A program made the position numbers and the translations under genes. Source: Halobiforma lacisalsi AJ5 (GTDB taxonomy: Archaea > Halobacteriota > Halobacteria > Halobacteriales > Natrialbaceae). From it: DNA of 64,000 nucleotides. The stretch is taken from contig NZ_CP019285.1 in the NCBI RefSeq assembly GCF_000226975.2, positions 558,001 to 622,000 on the forward strand. The letters run 5' to 3'. The notes beneath the pieces were generated by a model, which saw only the letters and a program-made list of their open reading frames with translations, ran no database searches and was not told where the DNA came from. Positions 61,149 to 64,000 of this stretch are shown here, one piece after another (position 1 is the first letter of the stretch; the number at the start of each line of letters is the position of its first letter).

Positions 61149-61883
61149 ATGGACACCCCGCTGTCGAGCCGACCGATTCTGGGCCGCGCCGTTAGACCGA
61201 TCCTCGCTCTCGTGACCGTCACCGCGACCGGGATCATCGGGCACATGCTGCTCGCGGGAGTCGGATTGATGGAGGCGACGTTCTGGCTCGTCGATCTGAC
61301 GAGCATCGAGTTGCACTTTCAGGACCATAGCGGCCCCGAGCGGGCGACGAAGGCCTTCGCGGTCGCGGTGCGAGTCGGGATCATCCTCTCGAGCCTGTGG
61401 ATCGGCGAGACGGTCCTGTCGGCGGCCTTCGGCGGCCAGATTACGGAGGAACTCAAACAGATGCAAACGGAACGACGAATCGACGACCTCTCGGACCACG
61501 TCATCATCTGCGGGTACGGGATCTTCGGGCGCACCCTCGCCGCACAACTGCGCGAGGACGGCCACGACGTCCTGGTGATCGAACTCGACCAAGCCGAATT
61601 CGACCGCATCGGCGAGGAGACGCTCGCTATTCGAGGCGACGCCCGTCGCGAGGACGTCCTCGAGCGGGCCAACGTCGGGAGGGCATCGGCTATCATCGGA
61701 GCTATCGACGACTCGAACGCGAACATCCAGATCGCCATCATGGCGAGTCAGCTCTCGCCGAATATGCGGGTAATCGTCCGTGTCGGCGACGAGATGTACG
61801 AGTCCGTCGCCCGGCGCGCGGGCGCCGACGAGGTCGTCATTCCCGAGGTTCTCAGCGGCGATACCGTCAGTGAGTGGCTCTGA
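61149..61883 (+). CDS. Potassium-channel-like protein with RCK/TrkA-N domain but altered filter
   Basis: A 244-residue protein. Two hydrophobic helices (PILALVTVTATGIIGHMLLA and AFAVAVRVGIILSSLWIGET) flank a loop placed like a channel pore, and the C-terminal half is a TrkA-N/RCK Rossmann domain (VIICGYGIFGRTLAAQLRED, IRGDARREDVLERANVGRAS). The loop reads ATFWLVDLTSIELHFQDHSG, where two-helix K+ channels have T-x-G-Y/F-G. It may be a channel of changed selectivity or a sensor without transport. The start at 61149 directly precedes helix 1. Confidence 0.85.
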   Translation: MDTPLSSRPILGRAVRPILALVTVTATGIIGHMLLAGVGLMEATFWLVDLTSIELHFQDHSGPERATKAFAVAVRVGIILSSLWIGETVLSAAFGGQITEELKQMQTERRIDDLSDHVIICGYGIFGRTLAAQLREDGHDVLVIELDQAEFDRIGEETLAIRGDARREDVLERANVGRASAIIGAIDDSNANIQIAIMASQLSPNMRVIVRVGDEMYESVARRAGADEVVIPEVLSGDTVSEWL

Positions 61884-62064
61884 TCCCGGACGGAACCACG
61901 CGGTCCGGTCCCGGCGAACGACACGAACGTCGAACGGTAGTGAAGCATTCGCTACTGCAAACCCGGTCAGAAGACACACCCGTAACTCGCGGTGTAGCTC
62001 GCCGCAGAAGTCCACCGCTCGGATGGGTTCCTCCGGCTCACGACGTCGTTCGCGAGAGAAGTAT
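61884..62064. other. Intergenic stretch, nothing recognised
   Basis: GC-rich sequence between the channel-like gene and the tRNA-Phe copy. No gene, hairpin or promoter stands out. Confidence 0.4.
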
Positions 62065-62164
62065 CGCCTCCCGGATTTGAACCACGCGAAAGACTCGCTT
62101 GCGCTCGTCTTTCGACTTCCCGCTCGCTGCGCTCGCGGGAACGGGGACAGCTCGATCTTCAGTC
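62065..62164 (-). pseudogene. tRNA-Phe 3'-half copy split by a 59-base double hairpin
   Basis: Bases 62065-62083 match tRNA-Phe 62210-62228, and 62142-62164 match 62228-62250, so the anticodon-to-3'-end half was copied. Between them 59 bases are inserted, made of two hairpins, CGAAAGAC/GTCTTTCG and TTCCCGC/GCGGGAA, each with a GCTTGCGCTC/GCTGCGCTC-type centre. Confidence 0.8.
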
Positions 62165-62207
62165 AGGTCCAGTAACTTCTCGAGTGGGAATCGCGTAAAA
62201 TCGGGAT

Positions 62208-62280
62208 GCCGCCTCCCGGATTTGAACCGGGGACAGCTCGATCTTCAGTCGAGTGCTCTCCCAGTCTGAGCTAAGGCGGC
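62208..62280 (-). tRNA. tRNA-Phe (anticodon GAA)
   Basis: Reverse-strand cloverleaf: acceptor GCCGCCT/AGGCGGC, D arm GCTC...GAGC, anticodon arm CTCGA-CTGAAGA-TCGAG with anticodon GAA, T arm CCCGG-TTCAAAT-CCGGG. CCA is not encoded. A split partial copy follows on its 3' side. Confidence 0.95.
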
Positions 62281-62500
62281 TTACCTCTTTCTCCGTCCAT
62301 GGTATAAAAAAGGATTTCGAATTGCGACGACTCCGATCGATTCGGTTACAGATCCGCCGAGCCCTCGAGATCGTCGGTCGAACCGTTCGAAATCGTTCCG
62401 TACGGATGAGATACAATAGTTTGATCTTCCTTAACCGTCGTTTGTTGGATATTCGGATATTCAAGACACCCTTTTCCGGTCTGGCGGGTAACCCTGTGTT

Positions 62501-62947
62501 ATGGAAGCACTTACCTCGAGTCAGGAGGAGCAAGAACTCTCCGCCGACACCATCCTGGAGCTGCTCGCCAATCGGCGGCGACGATACCTCCTGTACGCAC
62601 TGCGGGGGCGGGAAGATCCGATCGAGCTCTCGACGCTCGCCGAACAGGTGGCCGGCTGGGAACACGACGTGCCGCCGGACGAAGTCGAGAAAAACGAGTA
62701 CAAGAGCGTCTACGTCTCGTCGGTCCAGTGCCACGTCCCGAAACTGGCCGACGCCGGCGTCGTCGACCACGACGAGGACAACCACACCGTCGTCCTCTCG
62801 GACAACTTCGACCAACTCGAGCCGTACCTCCGGGTCGTGATCAAAGACGAACCCGAAAACTCGACGTTGCACTCGGCGCTGCAGGCGGAGTCGGGTGACG
62901 GGTTCTTCAGCCAGATCCGGGAGAACGTCGCACGCCTCAAGCACTGA
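62501..62947 (+). CDS. Winged-helix DUF7344-type haloarchaeal regulator
   Basis: A 148-residue protein with TILELLANRRRRYLLYALRG, LSTLAEQVAGWEHDVPPDEV, YVSSVQCHVPKLADAGVVDH and a short C-terminal tail. This is the pattern I associate with DUF7344, a haloarchaeal winged helix-turn-helix group. Probably a transcription regulator; target unknown. It stands alone between tRNA genes. Confidence 0.78.
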   Translation: MEALTSSQEEQELSADTILELLANRRRRYLLYALRGREDPIELSTLAEQVAGWEHDVPPDEVEKNEYKSVYVSSVQCHVPKLADAGVVDHDEDNHTVVLSDNFDQLEPYLRVVIKDEPENSTLHSALQAESGDGFFSQIRENVARLKH

Positions 62948-63201
62948 CTACTGCCGGGAAGCACGGACGAAACCGAGATAGTGGCGGATTACGGACGGCG
63001 GCTCGAGGTTTCCTCCGGATTGGCTCGTTTCGGATTCGGCGTCGGCGTCGGCGTCGGTTTTCGCGGCGCCGTCGATGATTCACGGTCGATCAGACAGTGA
63101 TGACCGCCGGTTTGTGACGAGGGGACGGACTTCTGGACGCGAAACGATGACCCTGGCTCGAGCGGGCAACTCTACAATAATCGCGTGAGCGCTAGGAATA
63201 G
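62948..63201. other. Intergenic stretch with GGCGTC hexamer repeat
   Basis: No gene seen. A GGCGTC repeat of about 3.5 units lies at 63036-63057. Confidence 0.5.
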
Positions 63202-63317
63202 TGGGCTCGGGCGGGTTCGAACCACCTCAACTTCGCTCGCTGCCGCTCGCTCGTTCCGTCGTTCGAACCCGCCCTCACATACATTTCTGTGGTTCATGCG
63301 TTGTTCACCACAGAAAT
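63202..63317. repeat. tRNA-Val 3'-end copy with hairpins
   Basis: GGGCTCGGGCGGGTTCGAAC-CACC at 63202-63225 duplicates the 3' end of tRNA-Val at 63318-63341 exactly. An inverted copy CGTTCGAACCCGCCC is at 63259-63273, and an 11-bp hairpin CATTTCTGTGG/CCACAGAAATG lies just before the tRNA. The CGCTCGCTGCCGCTCGC core lies between. Confidence 0.85.
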
Positions 63318-63390
63318 GGGCTCGGGCGGGTTCGAACCACCGACCTCGGCCTTGTAAGGGCCGCGTCATAACCAGCTAGACCACGAGCCC
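63318..63390 (-). tRNA. tRNA-Val (anticodon TAC)
   Basis: Reverse-strand cloverleaf: acceptor GGGCTCG/CGAGCCC, anticodon arm CGGCC-CTTACAA-GGCCG with anticodon TAC, T arm GGTGG-TTCGAAC-CCGCC. Its 3' end is repeated on the downstream side. Confidence 0.94.
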
Positions 63391-63450
63391 GCACCCGGAC
63401 CAAAGCCACCCGCCCGAATAACATTTACTTTCTCGAGTCGCACGACAACC

Positions 63451-64000
63451 ATGGCACTCGAGCGCACGTCGAAGGCCGTCCTCGTCCTCGCAGTCGTCGC
63501 GCTGGGCGCCGTTCTCCTCGCACAGGCCGGACTCGTCTCGGCTCCGTGGGGTGACGACCGGGCCGAGGTGCGGGTCTTCGACGCCGACGCCGACGCCGAC
63601 ACCGACGCCACACCCGGGTCCGAGAAGCCGAAAGCGACCGTCAACGTCGAGGTCGCCGACACTTGGAACGAGCGCTACACGGGCCTGAGTAATCACGACT
63701 CGCTCGAGGACGGCGAGGGCATGCTGTTCGTCCACGACAACGAGGCCGAACGGACCTACGTAATGCGTGAGATGGACTTCGACATCGACATCGTCTTCAT
63801 CGGCGCGGACCGCGAGATCACGGCGATCGAACACGCACGCGCCCCCGAACCCGGCGAGGACGGCGAAAATATCCAGTACACCGGCGAGGCGAAGTGGGTA
63901 CTCGAGGTGCCACGAGGGTACGCCAACGAGACCGGGATGGCGGTCGGCGACACGGTCGAGATCGATGTCGAACCCGAGGGCGAAGGGAGCGACGACGGGA
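63451..64000 (+). CDS. DUF192 family protein, 3' end beyond the window
   Basis: At least 183 residues. An N-terminal signal/anchor (AVLVLAVVALGAVLLAQAGL) is followed by a DADADADTDA linker encoded by hexamer repeats (63579-63612), then the DUF192 domain: VEVADTWNERYTGLSNHDSL, GMLFVHDNEAERTYVMREMD, FDIDIVFIGADREITAIEHA. DUF192 proteins are small extracytoplasmic beta proteins of unknown role. AACATTTACTTTC about 27 bases upstream fits a leaderless promoter. Confidence 0.88.
   Translation, partial: MALERTSKAVLVLAVVALGAVLLAQAGLVSAPWGDDRAEVRVFDADADADTDATPGSEKPKATVNVEVADTWNERYTGLSNHDSLEDGEGMLFVHDNEAERTYVMREMDFDIDIVFIGADREITAIEHARAPEPGEDGENIQYTGEAKWVLEVPRGYANETGMAVGDTVEIDVEPEGEGSDDG

Overview
This window is haloarchaeal (class Halobacteria). 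The evidence is GC-rich coding with acidic, lysine-poor proteins, TATA-box promoters about 25-30 bases before start codons with little or no leader, Tat signal peptides and lipoboxes, ATGA/GTGA operon overlaps, and archaeal markers (RNase P RNA, histone with a deacetylase, RPA proteins, class I CCA enzyme, WtpABC). The content fits a Natrialbales-type genome; that level of placement is inference. All coordinates were read by eye.

Layout. 1-11.1 kb: a CoA-thioester catabolic region (HMG-CoA-synthase-like protein, two thiolases, 3-hydroxyacyl-CoA dehydrogenase, enoyl-CoA hydratase, thioesterase) mixed with an LLM-type flavin oxidoreductase, an M24/creatinase-fold enzyme, a tandem EthD protein, an IclR regulator and an amidohydrolase. 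11.3-22 kb: a secreted beta-propeller protein, an AT-rich insert of unknown proteins (13.3-15.1 kb), conserved haloarchaeal proteins, a lipoate-ligase-like protein, an M23-like protein, a lipoprotein serpin, a cytochrome P450 and a second thioesterase. 22.2-28.9 kb: a complete nos operon for N2O reduction (nosZ, NosB-like protein, nosD, nosF, nosY, nosL) behind a CGAA-N4-TTCG site. 29.5-35.0 kb: a graveyard of mobile DNA: a decayed IS4-like transposase, a small inverted-repeat element abutting an MCM helicase remnant, an AT-rich Tat-exported serine protease, a decayed and an intact copy of the same IS in opposite orientation enclosing a lipoprotein gene, and an IS1595-type remnant. 35.3-38.2 kb: wtpABC tungstate/molybdate transporter.

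38.3-48.5 kb: nicotinamidase-like hydrolase and nicotinate phosphoribosyltransferase (NAD salvage) around a surface metalloprotease-like protein; AMMECR1; RNase P RNA with a 17-bp hairpin after it; a Tat-exported hydrolase; tRNA-Arg; then RPA, histone and histone deacetylase. 48.5-64 kb: CCA enzyme, tRNA-Asn, a sugar-nucleotide/glycosyltransferase block, a CobW fragment, MoaB, an RPA/RPA-associated pair, tRNA-His, an unpartnered SDH/fumarate-reductase flavoprotein, a channel-like NAD-binding protein, tRNA-Phe, tRNA-Val and a DUF192 protein.

The strongest unexplained pattern crosses gene classes. Four of the five tRNA genes (Arg, His, Phe, Val), and one thiolase gene, carry extra copies of their own 3' end just downstream, separated by GC-rich hairpins that share a GAGCG-type core. 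In the Arg repeats two copies differ by a paired change that keeps a stem intact. In the Phe copy a 59-base double hairpin splits the tRNA fragment cleanly. This looks like a palindromic-repeat system tied to transcript 3' ends; it is the best candidate here for something undescribed.
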